Shown here in pieces: positions 35,682 through 45,215 of a stretch of 64,000 nt of DNA; the stretch's first letter is position 1, and each line of letters starts with the position of its first letter. The translations under genes and the position numbers were made by a program. The DNA lies in the NCBI RefSeq assembly GCF_007859305.1, contig NZ_VOHE01000010.1, positions 1-64,000 on the forward strand. Direction: 5' to 3'. The stretch comes from Luteimonas wenzhouensis. Its GTDB lineage: Bacteria; Pseudomonadota; Gammaproteobacteria; Xanthomonadales; Xanthomonadaceae. The notes beneath the pieces were generated by a model. That model made no database searches. It worked only from the letters and a program-made list of their open reading frames with translations, and had not been told where the DNA came from.

Positions 35682-38600
35682 TCAGGCCTCGGCGTCCACG
35701 CGGCGCCGCTGCGCGGCCAGGAACGCGCGCAGCGAGGCCGGCTTGACCGGCTTGGTGAGCACCCGGTAGCCGCGCTCGCGCGCGGCGCGCTTGAGCGCAT
35801 CGCTGCCGTCGGCGGTGAGCAGGGCGCCGGGCAGCGCGCAGCCGGCGGCGCCACGCAGCGCGTCGAGGGTGTCCAGGCCGTCGAGGCGGTCGTGCAGGTG
35901 GTAGTCGACCAGCAGCACGTCGGGGCGTTCGGACAGGCGTTCGAGCGCCTCGTCCACGGTGGTGGCGGTCACCGTGCGCACGCCCCAGCGCGAGAGCAGG
36001 GCGTGCATCCCGGAGAGGATGTCGCGGTCGTTGTCCACGCACAGCACGGTCAGGCCGTGCAGGCCCTGGTCGATGTCCAGCGGCTGCGCCCCACCCGCGT
36101 CCGGCGCCAGCGGCGAACCGCGCGGCACCACGATCGAGAACACGCTGCCGCGGCCGACCGTCGAACGCGCGTCGAGCGCGTGCCCGAGCAGGCGCGAGAT
36201 GCGCTGGCAGATCGAAAGCCCCAGGCCCAGGCCGCGCCCGTCCCAGTCGAAGGGCTGCTCGTAGCGGTGGAACTCGTCGTAGATCTGGCGCATGTGGTGC
36301 TCGGGGATGCCGGGCCCCGAATCCCAGACTTCCAGCGCCACCTGCCCGCCGCGCAGGCGCGCGCCCAGCACCACCCGCCCGCGCGGGGTGTAGCGCAGCG
36401 CGTTGGCGATGAAGTTCTGCAGCACCCGGCGCAGCAGCCGGCGGTCGCTGCGCACGGTCAGCGCCGGCGCGTGCACGCGCATGTTGATGCTGCGCGCGGC
36501 GGCCATCGGCGCGTACTGCGCGGCCAGCTCGCGCAGCAGCACGCCGGCATCGAAGTCGGTGATCTCCGGCTGCAGCTTGCCCGCGTCCAGGCGCGAGACG
36601 TCCAGCAGCCCGTCGAGCAGCTCCTCGGCCGCGCGCAGCGCGGTGTCCACGCGCTCGGCCAGGTGCGCCTGCTCCTGCGGCTCGCTGCTCTCGCGCAGGG
36701 CCGAGGTGAACAGGCGCGCGGCGTTGAGCGGCTGCAGCACGTCGTGGCTGACCGCGGTGAGGAAGCGCGAGCGCGATTCCTGCGCGATCTCGGCCTCGCG
36801 CGTGCGCTCGGCCACGCGCTGCTCCAGGTGCTCGTTGATCTCGCGCAGCTCGCGCTCGACCCGCTTGAAGTCGGTGACGTCGCTGTAGCTGGTGGCGTAG
36901 CCGCCGCCGGGCAGCGGCTGCCCGCGCAGCTGCAGCACCTGGCCGTCGGCGCGCACCCGCTCGCTCACGTGCGGCGAACCGGCGCGCATGTAGCCGATGC
37001 GCTTGTCCACTTCCTCCTCGATCTGCTCCGGGGTGAGCGGCCCGAGCTCACCGCGCTGGGCGTTGTAGCGGATCAGGTCGGCCACCGGGCGGCCGATGTA
37101 GAGCATGCCGTCGGGATAGTCGAACAGCTGCTGGTAGCGGCGATTCCAGGCCACCAGGCACATGTCGCCGTCGACCACGCTCACGCCCTGGTCGATGTTC
37201 TCGAGCGTGTTGGACAGGATCTCGCGGTTGAAGCGCAGCTCCTGGCCGGCCTCGTCGAGCACCGCCACCACCTCGCCGACCTCCATGCCCGAGCCCTTGA
37301 GCAGGCTGGTGACCACCAGCCGGGCCGAGGCCGCGCCCACCGCGGCGGCCAGCAGGCGTTCGGTGAACTGGACCCAGTTGCGGTCGGCGTGGGCCTGCGG
37401 CTGCAGCTCCTGCGACAGCTCGCGCGCGCGCTGCCGGAACGCGCGCTGCGCGGTGCGCTCGCCGACGATCCGTCTGGCCAGCACCAGCAGGTCGCCGATG
37501 GCGACGTTGCCCTTCCACTCGCCGGCCACCAGCGCCGCGCGCGCGGCGTAGGGGTCGAGGAACGGAGCGGCGCGCAGGCGCTCGTCCAGGCTCGGGCGCC
37601 AGCGCGCCGACACCACCAGCAGCGCGCCGATGTTGGCCAGCAGCGACCAGAACGTGCCGTGGGTCAGCGGATCCCAGCCGCCGAGGCCGAACAGCTGGCG
37701 CGGGCGCAGCCAGTGGATCCCGAACGGACCGTCGCGCACCCAGGCCGGATCGAACCAGCCGGCGTCGGTGAGGGTGGGCAGCAGCAGGGTGTACAGCCAG
37801 ACCGCGAAGCCCAGCGACAGCCCCACCTCGGCCCCACGCCGGCTCGCCCCGTGCCAGTACAGGCCGCCGATCAGCGCCGGCGCGAACTGCGCCACCGCGG
37901 CGAAGGACATCAGCCCGAACGAGGCCAGCGAGGCGTCGCTGCCGCTGGCGCGGTAATAGCCCCAGGCCATGCCGGCGATGCAGACGATGGCGATGCGCCG
38001 GATCCACAGCACGGTGCGGGCCACGTCGCCGCCGTGGCGTTCGGCCCAGCCGCGGCGCAGCAGCAGCGGCATCACCAGGTCGTTGCTGACCATGGTCGCC
38101 AGCGCCACGCTGGCCACGATCACCATGCCGGTGGCGGCGGAGAACCCGCCCACGTAGGCCAGCAGCGCCAGGCTGTCGCGCTGCTCGGCCAGCGGAAGCG
38201 CCAGCACGAAGCTGTCCGGCGCCACCTCGCCGGCGGTGCCGAACAGCACCATGCCGGCGCTGGCGATCGGCACCACCATCAGGGTGATGACCACCAGGTA
38301 GGCGCTGAACATCCAGCGCGCGCGGCGGATGTCGGCGACGTTGCCGCATTCGACGATGGCGACGTGGAACTGGCGCGGCAGGCAGAAGATCGCGGTGAAC
38401 GCGAGCAGGCACTGGGCGACGAAGCCCACCGGCGGGGCCACGTCGACCAGGGCGCGGGTGGCGGCCACGTAATCGAGCTCGCGCGCGCCGAGCCAGCTGC
38501 TGGCGAACAGCCCCACCGCCACCAGCGCCACCAGCTTGACCACCGATTCGAGCGCGACCGCCAGCATCATGCCGGGACGGTGCTCGGTGGCGTCGACCTG

Positions 38601-39131
38601 GCGGGTGCCGAACAGGATCGAGAACAGCGCCATCAGCGCCGCCACGTACAGCGCCGGATCGCCCAGCGCCGGCCCGTCCGGGTCCTGCCCGCCCAGCACG
38701 CCCAGGCTGATCGCCACCGCCTTGTACTGCAGCGCCAGGTAGGGCACCGCCGCGATCAGCGCGATCGTGGCCACCAGCGCCGCCAGCGGCTGCGAGCGGC
38801 CGAAGCGCGAGGCGATGAAGTCGGCGATCGAGACCGTGTTCTGGTCCTGGGCCACCCGCGCCATGCGTTCCAGGATCCGCCAGCCGAACAGCAGCAGCAG
38901 CAGCGGCCCCAGGTAGATCGGCAGGTAGCCGATGCCCGAGCGCACCGCGGTGCCCACCGCGCCGTAGAAGGTCCACGACGAGCAGTACACCGCCAGCGCC
39001 AGGCTGTAGACCAGCGGCCGCAACCACGGCCGCTGCGGATACAGCGGGTAGCGGTCGCCGATCCACGCCACCGCGAACAGCAGCGCGGCGTAGCCGACCG
39101 ACACCAGCAGCAGGACCCAGCCCGGCAGCAT
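35682..39131 (-). CDS. crbS: SLC5-type hybrid sensor histidine kinase, CrbS-like
   Basis: The 1149-residue protein reads, in order, about 13 membrane segments of an SSS/SLC5 sodium-solute transporter domain (1-500), a linker/STAC-like region, a PAS domain (about 650-760, NTLENIDQGVSVVD), a coiled coil, a HisKA with FLTAVSHDVLQPLNAARLF (His about 800), an ATPase domain (NFIANALRYT, DSGPGIP, GRGLGLGLSICQRI) and a C-terminal receiver (LLVDYHLHDRLDG). This matches CrbS, which couples acetate availability or transport to CrbR. The gene converges on crbR with six bases between stops. The ATG at 39131 is placed before the first helix. Confidence 0.9.
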   Translation of the reverse strand: MLPGWVLLLVSVGYAALLFAVAWIGDRYPLYPQRPWLRPLVYSLALAVYCSSWTFYGAVGTAVRSGIGYLPIYLGPLLLLLFGWRILERMARVAQDQNTVSIADFIASRFGRSQPLAALVATIALIAAVPYLALQYKAVAISLGVLGGQDPDGPALGDPALYVAALMALFSILFGTRQVDATEHRPGMMLAVALESVVKLVALVAVGLFASSWLGARELDYVAATRALVDVAPPVGFVAQCLLAFTAIFCLPRQFHVAIVECGNVADIRRARWMFSAYLVVITLMVVPIASAGMVLFGTAGEVAPDSFVLALPLAEQRDSLALLAYVGGFSAATGMVIVASVALATMVSNDLVMPLLLRRGWAERHGGDVARTVLWIRRIAIVCIAGMAWGYYRASGSDASLASFGLMSFAAVAQFAPALIGGLYWHGASRRGAEVGLSLGFAVWLYTLLLPTLTDAGWFDPAWVRDGPFGIHWLRPRQLFGLGGWDPLTHGTFWSLLANIGALLVVSARWRPSLDERLRAAPFLDPYAARAALVAGEWKGNVAIGDLLVLARRIVGERTAQRAFRQRARELSQELQPQAHADRNWVQFTERLLAAAVGAASARLVVTSLLKGSGMEVGEVVAVLDEAGQELRFNREILSNTLENIDQGVSVVDGDMCLVAWNRRYQQLFDYPDGMLYIGRPVADLIRYNAQRGELGPLTPEQIEEEVDKRIGYMRAGSPHVSERVRADGQVLQLRGQPLPGGGYATSYSDVTDFKRVERELREINEHLEQRVAERTREAEIAQESRSRFLTAVSHDVLQPLNAARLFTSALRESSEPQEQAHLAERVDTALRAAEELLDGLLDVSRLDAGKLQPEITDFDAGVLLRELAAQYAPMAAARSINMRVHAPALTVRSDRRLLRRVLQNFIANALRYTPRGRVVLGARLRGGQVALEVWDSGPGIPEHHMRQIYDEFHRYEQPFDWDGRGLGLGLSICQRISRLLGHALDARSTVGRGSVFSIVVPRGSPLAPDAGGAQPLDIDQGLHGLTVLCVDNDRDILSGMHALLSRWGVRTVTATTVDEALERLSERPDVLLVDYHLHDRLDGLDTLDALRGAAGCALPGALLTADGSDALKRAARERGYRVLTKPVKPASLRAFLAAQRRRVDAEA

Positions 39132-39194
39132 CCAACCCTCCCCCGATCGGTGCGCCCCGGAGTGTAGCGCGGCCGGTCGCGGCGGCGGCGCGGG

Positions 39195-39233
39195 CCACCC
39201 CCACCCCGACCCTCCCCCGCATGCGGGGGAGGA
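39195..39233. repeat. Dispersed palindromic GC element, copy 3
   Basis: CCACCCCCACCCCGACC followed by CCTCCCCCGCATGCGGGGGAGG repeats the element seen at 19783, here upstream of crbS at the left flank of a tandem repeat. Confidence 0.75.
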
Positions 39234-39237
39234 GGCA

Positions 39238-39564
39238 CGGCTATTGCGCGGATTGCAGGTCTCCGCGCGCCCTTCCCGCGTTCCGGCCGTGCTCCCACAC
39301 CACCGCACAGCCGCGGAATGTCCCGCCTGCCCCGTGTGCGGGGGAGGGGGCGCGGCTCTTGCGCGGGTCGCAGGGCTCCGCGCGCTTCCCGCGTCCCGGC
39401 CGTGCTCCCACACCACCGCACAGCCGCGGAATGTCCCGCCTGCCCCGTGTGCGGGGGGGCGCGGCTCTTGCGCGGGTCGCAGGGCTCCGCGCCCTTCCCG
39501 CGTCCCGGCGGTGCTCCCACACCACCGCGCAGCCGCCGAATGCCCCCTCCCCCGCATGCGGGGG
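39238..39564. repeat. Three tandem copies of a 109-115 base unit
   Basis: Units start at about 39238, 39353 and 39462 (CGGCTnTTGCGCGG...). Each contains CGTGCTCCCACACCACCGC and CCGCGGAATGTCCC-type text and ends in a run of GC around CCCGTGTGCGGGGG. Copies 1 and 2 share long identical stretches; copy 3 diverges at its end. No coding sense is apparent. The unit ends resemble the flanking palindromic GC element, which probably took part in its amplification. Confidence 0.85.
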
Positions 39565-39580
39565 AGGGTTGGGGTGGGGG
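39545..39580. repeat. Dispersed palindromic GC element, copy 4
   Basis: The 24-base palindrome CCCTCCCCCGC/GCGGGGGAGGG with tail GTTGGGGTGGGGG is the mirror orientation of the copy at 39195, so the pair brackets the tandem repeat. The rest of the 585-base gap (39132-39716) holds only the rpmG terminator. Confidence 0.75.
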
Positions 39581-39630
39581 CCCGCCGTCGCCGCGGGAGC
39601 CGTCCGCCGCGCCCGGCGCGGCCCCCACAA

Positions 39631-39662
39631 CGCAAAAACCCGCCTCGCGGCGGGTTTTTGCG
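39631..39662. terminator. Bidirectional intrinsic terminator after rpmG
   Basis: AAAAACCCGCC-TCGC-GGCGGGTTTTT (39634-39659) forms a stem with A/T flanks on both sides, so it can terminate transcription in either direction. It lies 55 bases downstream of the rpmG stop. Confidence 0.9.
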
Positions 39663-39716
39663 GCCCCGGCTCGCGCCGGAGATCCCCGGTGGCCACGCTG
39701 TCGCGTGGCCGTCAGG

Positions 39717-39881
39717 TCACTTGATCTTGCCTTCCTTGTAGATCACGTGCTTGCGGACGACGGGATCGTACTTCTTGATCTCCATCTTCCCGGGGGTGTT
39801 CTTCTTGTTCTTGTCCGTGGTGTAGAAGTGGCCGGTGCCGGCCGACGAAATCAGGCGGATCTTGTCGCGCTTGGATGCCAT
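39717..39881 (-). CDS. rpmG: 50S ribosomal protein L33
   Basis: This is a 54-codon gene reading [20 protein letters not shown], then [19 protein letters not shown] and ending YKEGKIK, a complete bacterial L33 of the zinc-free type (no CxxC pairs). It is preceded on the same strand by rpmB after 13 bases, the standard rpmBG pair, and followed by an intrinsic terminator. The protein sits near the E site of the 50S subunit and is dispensable in E. coli. Confidence 0.97.
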   Translation of the reverse strand: MASKRDKIRLISSAGTGHFYTTDKNKKNTPGKMEIKKYDPVVRKHVIYKEGKIK

Positions 39882-39894
39882 GGCGTCCTACTCC

Positions 39895-40131
39895 TCAGAC
39901 CTTCTCGCCACGCTTGCGCAGCTCGGCGAGGACGGCGTCGATGCCGTTCTTGTCGATGGTGCGCAGTGCGGCGGTGGAAACGCGCAGCTTCACCCAGCGG
40001 TTCTCGCTGGCGACCCAGAACCGGCGTTCGTGCAGGTTCGGCATGAAGCGGCGGCGGGTTTTGTTCATCGCGTGCGAGACGTTGTTGCCCGTCGTCGTAC
40101 GCTTGCCGGTGACCTGGCAGACTCGTGACAT
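39895..40131 (-). CDS. rpmB: 50S ribosomal protein L28
   Basis: The 78-residue complete L28 starts [21 protein letters not shown] and contains [16 protein letters not shown] and [13 protein letters not shown]. It is the first gene of the rpmB-rpmG pair. The 240 bases upstream (40132-40371) hold the likely promoter region and GC-rich sequence, with no other gene seen. Confidence 0.97.
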   Translation of the reverse strand: MSRVCQVTGKRTTTGNNVSHAMNKTRRRFMPNLHERRFWVASENRWVKLRVSTAALRTIDKNGIDAVLAELRKRGEKV

Positions 40132-40371
40132 TGCACACCTCGGATGTGTGTCGTGGGGCCTCCCTTGGCCAGGGAGGCGGCGGCCCCGGCGGGCGCGGAC
40201 CCGGCGGGGCCACGCCTGCCACGCAATGCGGGACAGGGTCGCTGCATGGGGGCGGGGGGATCGCGTTCCCGGCCGCTCCGGCGCCCGCGACCCAGCGGTC
40301 GGGGCACAGCGAGCCGGCAATTATGCCCGCCGGCCGGCCTGTGGACAAGTCCGGCCGCGCCCGGCCCGCGC

Positions 40372-43092
40372 TCAGGCCGCGCCGCCGCCTGGCGGCGTGC
40401 CCGGGGCGGCGACCGGCAGCCGCACCACCATCAGCCCCGGCTCGTCCGGGTCCGGGGTGATCCGGAAGCCCAGCTGCTCGCACATCGCCAGCATCCCCCG
40501 GTTCTCGCGCAGCACCTGGCCCTCGACCTCGCGCAGACCCATCCAGCCGGCGACCTCGATCATGATCGTCATCAGCTGCCAGCCCAGGCCGCGGCCCTTG
40601 AGGTCGGAGCGGACCAGGATCCCGTACTCGCCGGCTTCGTAGTTGGCGTCGGCGTGCAGGCGCACCGCGCCGAGCATGGCGCCGTCGGCGTCGATCGCCG
40701 CCAGCGCGATCGAGCGCGCGTAGTCCATCTGGGTCAGCCGGGCGATGAACTCGTGGCTGAAGTGGCGCACCGACTGGAAGAAACGCAGGCGCAGGTCCTC
40801 GTCGGTGACGTGGCTGAAGAACTCGCGGAACAGGGCCTCGTCCTCGGGCCGCACCGGGCGCACGAAGGCGCGGGTGCCGTCGGCCAGGGTGATGTGGCGC
40901 TCGAGCTCGCTCGGGTAGGGGAAGATCGCGAAGCGCGGGTGGCCGCGGCCGCGGTGCAGGGCCTGGACCGGGCCGACCAGGATCCGGGCGTCGACCACCA
41001 CCACCCCGTCGGCGTCGGACAGCATCGGGTTCAGGCTCAGCTGCCGGATCTCGGGCACGTCGGCCGCCAGCTGGGCCAGCTTCACCAGGGTCAGCGCGAT
41101 CGCGCGCTCGTCGGCCGCGCGCTCGCCGCGGTGGGCCTTGAGCCGGCGCGAGACCCGGGTGCGGCCGATCAGCTCGTGGGCCAGGCGCAGGTCCAGCGGT
41201 GGCAGGGCCACGGCCAGGTCGTCGACCACCCGCACCGCGACGCCGCCGCGGCCGAACACGATCACCGGGCCGAACACCGGGTCATCGGCGATCGCCGCGA
41301 TCAGCTCGCGCGCGTGCGGCCGCTCGACCATCGCCTGCACGGTCACTCCGCGGATGCGCGCGTCGGGGCGGCGCTCGCGCGCCAGCCGCAGCACGTCGGC
41401 GGCGGCGTCGCGCACCGCCTGCTCGCTGCCGCGGTTCAGGCGCACGCCGTCGACCACGGTCTTGTGGGCGATGTCAGGCGAGTCGATCTTGACCGCGACC
41501 GTGCGCCCGGCGGCGAGCAGCGGCCGCGCGGCCTCGACCGCGGCCTCCGGGTCGGCCGCGGCCCGCGGCGCCTCCAGCCCGATCCCGTAGCAGGCCAGGA
41601 TCCGCGCGGTGGCCTGCGGGTCGAGCTGCACGTCGCCGCGCGCCAGCGCCTCGCGCACCAGCGCGCGCGCACCGTCGGCGTCCACCGCGAAGTCGGCCGG
41701 CAGGCTGGGCGGGGTTTCCATCAGCGCCTGCTGCGCCTCGCGGTAGCGCACCAGGTGCATGAAGCCGTTCACGGCTTCGGTCTCGGTGGCGTACGCGGGC
41801 ACGCCGGCGCGGTGCAGCTCGGCCAGTGCCTGGTCGTCGTCGGCCAGCCAGACCGCGAATACCGGCTTGCGCGCGGCGCGCGGCGCGCGGCGTTGGAGCG
41901 CGCCCGACAGCGCCCTGGCCGCGTCCAGTGGCGAGGTGAACGCGGTCGGCACGTTCACCACCAGCAGCGCGTCGCTGTCCGGGTCCTGCAGCAGCGCCTC
42001 GACCGCGGCGCCGTAACGCTCGCCGTCGGCGTCGACCACCAGGTCCACCGGGTTGTCGTGCGACCAGCCGCCCGGCAGCACCGCGTCGAGCGCGGCCACC
42101 GTCTGCGGCGCCAGCGTGGCGAGCGTGCCGCCGAGCCTGGCCAGCTGCTGCGCGGCCAGCAGCCCCACGCCGCCGCCGTTGCCCAGGATCGCCAGCCGGC
42201 GGCCGGGGAAGGTGCGCACCGTGGAAAGCGTCTGCGCGGCAGCGAACAGTTCGTCCAGGGCCTCGACCTGGAGCAGGCCGGCGCGCTGGAACGCGGCCGC
42301 GTGCACCGCGTCGGCGGGCGCCAGCGCGCGCAGGCCGATCTCGGTGATGCTCGCCGCCGGCTGCGGCCGCGCGGCGCGCACCAGCACCACTGGCTTGGCG
42401 CGCGCGGCCGCGCGCGCGGCGGACATGAACTTGCGCGCGTCGGCCACCCGCTCGACGTACATCAGGATCGCGCGGGTATGGCGGTCGGTGGCCAGGTAGT
42501 CGAGCAGGTCGGCGAAGTCCACGTCGAGCGCGTCGCCGAGCGAGACCACCTTGGAGAAGCCGATCGCGCGCGACACGCCCCACTCCACCAGCGCGGCCGC
42601 GATCGCGCTCGACTCCGACACCAGCGCCAGGTCGCCCGGCTGCGGCGCGCGTGCGGCGATGCTGGCGTTGATCCCGGCGTGGGCCGAGACGATGCCCAGG
42701 CAGTGCGGGCCGACGATGCGCATGCCGTGCGGGCGCGCGGCGTCGCGGATCGCGTCGTGGAAGGCGTCGCGGCCCGGTCCCAGGTGGGCGCTGAGCAGCA
42801 GCGCCGCGCCCACCCCCAGCTGCGCGGCTTCCGCCACCAGGCCCGGCACCAGGTGGGCCGGCGCGGTGATCACGGCCAGGTCCGGCACCCAGCCCAGGTC
42901 GGCCAGGCGCCGCACCGTGGCGATGCCGTCGATCTGCCGGTGGCGCGGGCTGACCCAGCCGATCTTCCCGCCGTAGCCGCCCTGGCGCAGGTTGCGCATC
43001 ACCGCGCGCCCGGCCGAGCGTTCGCGCGGGCTGCCGCCGACGATCGCGATCGACGACGGCTCGAAGACCGATGGCAGGCGCCAGGTGCTCAT
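40372..43092 (-). CDS. pat: PatZ-type protein lysine acetyltransferase (NDP-forming acyl-CoA synthetase plus GNAT)
   Basis: The 906-residue protein combines an N-terminal CoA-binding domain (FEPSSIAIVGGSPRERSAG), a succinyl-CoA-ligase-like domain (AILGNGGGVGLLAAQQL near residue 305), an ATP-grasp domain (about 470-690), and a C-terminal GNAT domain (about 730-890; VRSDLKGRGLGWQLM is the acetyl-CoA loop). This is the domain order of PatZ/YfiQ, which acetylates the active-site Lys of acetyl-CoA synthetase and switches it off. An acs gene lies in the same window, so that is the likely target. The start at 43092 follows the family N-terminus (STWRLPSVFEP). Confidence 0.9.
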   Translation of the reverse strand: MSTWRLPSVFEPSSIAIVGGSPRERSAGRAVMRNLRQGGYGGKIGWVSPRHRQIDGIATVRRLADLGWVPDLAVITAPAHLVPGLVAEAAQLGVGAALLLSAHLGPGRDAFHDAIRDAARPHGMRIVGPHCLGIVSAHAGINASIAARAPQPGDLALVSESSAIAAALVEWGVSRAIGFSKVVSLGDALDVDFADLLDYLATDRHTRAILMYVERVADARKFMSAARAAARAKPVVLVRAARPQPAASITEIGLRALAPADAVHAAAFQRAGLLQVEALDELFAAAQTLSTVRTFPGRRLAILGNGGGVGLLAAQQLARLGGTLATLAPQTVAALDAVLPGGWSHDNPVDLVVDADGERYGAAVEALLQDPDSDALLVVNVPTAFTSPLDAARALSGALQRRAPRAARKPVFAVWLADDDQALAELHRAGVPAYATETEAVNGFMHLVRYREAQQALMETPPSLPADFAVDADGARALVREALARGDVQLDPQATARILACYGIGLEAPRAAADPEAAVEAARPLLAAGRTVAVKIDSPDIAHKTVVDGVRLNRGSEQAVRDAAADVLRLARERRPDARIRGVTVQAMVERPHARELIAAIADDPVFGPVIVFGRGGVAVRVVDDLAVALPPLDLRLAHELIGRTRVSRRLKAHRGERAADERAIALTLVKLAQLAADVPEIRQLSLNPMLSDADGVVVVDARILVGPVQALHRGRGHPRFAIFPYPSELERHITLADGTRAFVRPVRPEDEALFREFFSHVTDEDLRLRFFQSVRHFSHEFIARLTQMDYARSIALAAIDADGAMLGAVRLHADANYEAGEYGILVRSDLKGRGLGWQLMTIMIEVAGWMGLREVEGQVLRENRGMLAMCEQLGFRITPDPDEPGLMVVRLPVAAPGTPPGGGAA

Positions 43093-43180
43093 GCGGGCAC
43101 AGTATCGGCCACGACGCATGGCCGGCGGATGATGGCGGCGGGCGCGGGCCAGGCTGCCGGCGCGCCGGCGGGGAACCCGC

Positions 43181-43264
43181 CCCGCAGGAGCGGCTTCAGC
43201 CGCGACCCCACTGCCCGGGATCCCGGGTCCGGAGGCCGGTTCGCGGCCGCAGCCGCGCCTGCAG
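43181..43264. repeat. REP-like element, diverged copy
   Basis: GCAGGAGCGGCTTCAGCCGCGAC (43184-43206) matches one arm of the 18421 repeat. The second arm at 43238-43264 is degenerate (GGTTCGCGGCCGCAGCCGCG). It lies between pat and parB. Confidence 0.7.
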
Positions 43265-43312
43265 CCGGAACGGCCGGTGCGGCGCGTCGCGCCCGTCCGG
43301 ACGCGCGCGCCC

Positions 43313-44239
43313 TCACTTGCCGCGCAGGCGTTCCAGCACCCCGTCGAGCGCGTCGAGGCCGGCGTAATGGATCACCAGCTTGCCCTTGTTGCCGCGTCCG
43401 TTCTGGATGCTGACCTTCGCGCCCAGGATCTCGGACAGCTCGTTCTCGAGCCGGGTGATGTCGGGCGCGGCCGCGCCCCTGGGCGCCGGCTTGCGGCGAC
43501 CGCCGGCCGGCACCTTGCCCGCCGCGAACTGCGCTGCGCGGTGCTCGACCTCGCGCACCGACCAGCCCTGCTCCGCGGCTTCCTTCGCCAGCTTCGCGGC
43601 GAGATCGGGCGAGAGGGTCAGCAGGGCGCGGGCATGGCCCATCTCCAGCTTGCGTTCCTCGACCAGGGCGCGGATCGCCGGCGGCAGCTCCAGCAGCCGC
43701 AGCAGGTTGGAGACCGCCGCGCGCGAGCGGCCGACGGCCTCGGCGGCGGCGGCGTGGGTGAGGTCGAACTCGTCGATCAGGCGCTGCAGCGCCTGCGCCT
43801 CCTCCAGCGGGTTGAGGTCCTCGCGCTGGATGTTCTCGATCAGCGCCATTGCCACCACGGTGCGGTCGTCGACCTCGCGCACCACCGCCGGGATCTCGGC
43901 CAGGCCGGCCAGCTTGGAGGCGCGCCAGCGGCGCTCGCCGGCGATGATCTCGTAGGTGCGGTCGGCCAGCGCGCGGACCACGATCGGCTGGATCACGCCC
44001 TGGGCACGGATCGATTCGGCCAGCTCGTCCAGGCGTTCGCCGTCCCAGTGCTTGCGCGGCTGGTACTTGCCCGGGCGCAGCGCGTCGACCGGCAGGTTGC
44101 GCAGCGCCTCGCCGGGCTCGGGTTCGAGCTTCGGCGCCTGGGCCGCGCCCTTGGGGCCGAGCAGGGCCTCCAGGCCACGGCCGAGGCCGCGCTTGCGGGC
44201 GGGCGCGGGCTTGGTGGACGCTGGCTTGGCGGTGCTCAT
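43313..44239 (-). CDS. parB: Chromosome partitioning protein ParB
   Basis: The 308-residue CTP-dependent DNA clamp has a basic tail (KRGLGRGLEALLG), the CTPase/ParB box (GKYQPRKHWD; IIAGERRWRASKLAGL with the GERRWRA motif), a helix-turn-helix for parS (LTHAAAAEAVGRSRAAVSNLLRLL) and a C-terminal dimerisation domain. It loads at parS and works with ParA in origin segregation. It overlaps parA by four bases. No parS (TGTTTCACGTGAAACA) was seen in the window. Confidence 0.96.
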   Translation of the reverse strand: MSTAKPASTKPAPARKRGLGRGLEALLGPKGAAQAPKLEPEPGEALRNLPVDALRPGKYQPRKHWDGERLDELAESIRAQGVIQPIVVRALADRTYEIIAGERRWRASKLAGLAEIPAVVREVDDRTVVAMALIENIQREDLNPLEEAQALQRLIDEFDLTHAAAAEAVGRSRAAVSNLLRLLELPPAIRALVEERKLEMGHARALLTLSPDLAAKLAKEAAEQGWSVREVEHRAAQFAAGKVPAGGRRKPAPRGAAAPDITRLENELSEILGAKVSIQNGRGNKGKLVIHYAGLDALDGVLERLRGK

Positions 44240-45060
44240 GCCGGGGTCTCCGTTTCGTGTGGGGTGTCGGGCCGCGCCTGGCGCGCGGCCTGTTCGCGCT
44301 CGCGCTGGTGGCGCAGCACCTCGCCGGCCAGGCCGAGGTAGGCGATGCCGCCGCGCGAGCCGCGGTCGTAGCCGATGATGCTCTGGCCGTGGCTGGGCGC
44401 TTCGGCCAGGCGCACGTTGCGCGGCACGATGGTACGGAACACCTTGTCGCCGAAGTGTTGCACCAGCTCGGCCGAAACCGCGTTGGCCAGGTTGTTGCGC
44501 ACGTCGAACATGGTCCGCAGCACGCCCTCGATCTCCAGCGCCGGGTTGAGCCGTGCCCGGAGCGCCTCGATCGTCTCGAGCAGCGCGCTCAGGCCCTCAA
44601 GCGCGTAGTACTCGCACTGCATCGGCACGATCACCGAATCGGCCGCGGTCAGTGCGTTGAGGGTCAGCAACGACAGCGCCGGCGGGCAGTCGATGATGAT
44701 GAAGTCGTAGCGCGGGCGCAGCGGTTCGAGCGCGCGCTTGAGCCGCTGCTCGCGGCCCTCCTCGTCCATCAGCTCGATCTCGGCCGCGGTCAGGTCGGTG
44801 TTCGCCGGCAGCAGGTCGTAGCCCTCGGCGGTCTCCACGATCACGTCCTCGGCGTGCAGCTCCTCGAGCAGCACGTCGCAGGTCGAGGCGTGCAGGTCGC
44901 GCTTGTCGATGCCGCTGCCCATGGTCGCGTTGCCCTGGGCGTCGAGGTCGATCAGCAGCACCCGCTTCGGGGTGGCGGCCAGCGCCGCGGCGAGGTTGAC
45001 CGCGGTGGTGGTCTTGCCGACTCCGCCCTTCTGGTTGGCAATGGCGATGATGCGGGCCAT
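44236..45060 (-). CDS. parA: Chromosome partitioning ATPase ParA (Soj)
   Basis: The 274-residue deviant-Walker ATPase starts MARIIAIANQKGGVGKTTTAVNLAAALA (KGGVGKTT), then LLIDLDAQGN and DFIIIDCPPALSLLTLNAL. It moves ParB-parS complexes over the nucleoid. The gene order rsmG-parA-parB is widespread near bacterial origins, though the 155-base gap to rsmG and the absence of DnaA-box clusters here give no proof that the origin is close. Confidence 0.97.
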   Translation of the reverse strand: MARIIAIANQKGGVGKTTTAVNLAAALAATPKRVLLIDLDAQGNATMGSGIDKRDLHASTCDVLLEELHAEDVIVETAEGYDLLPANTDLTAAEIELMDEEGREQRLKRALEPLRPRYDFIIIDCPPALSLLTLNALTAADSVIVPMQCEYYALEGLSALLETIEALRARLNPALEIEGVLRTMFDVRNNLANAVSAELVQHFGDKVFRTIVPRNVRLAEAPSHGQSIIGYDRGSRGGIAYLGLAGEVLRHQREREQAARQARPDTPHETETPA

Positions 45061-45215
45061 GGGGTCCGGGTGCCTCGGTTGCGGCGGGGATCGGCCGCGA
45101 AGGGCGGCCCGGACGGGGGATTATGCCGCGCCCGGCGCCCCCGCGTCGTCCGCGGCCCGTGGACCACGCCGCGGCCGGCCGCCCGCGGCCGCGGCCGGCG
45201 CGCCGCCGCGCGGCT

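Noticed and set aside
35682-39131. Reading crbS as a transporter gene joined to a separate kinase by frameshift
   Set aside because: One open frame covers the whole SLC5-PAS-kinase-receiver architecture, which is the known CrbS layout.
39195-39580. CRISPR array in the tandem repeat region
   Set aside because: The units are long contiguous repeats (109-115 bases) with no short repeat/spacer alternation and no cas genes nearby.
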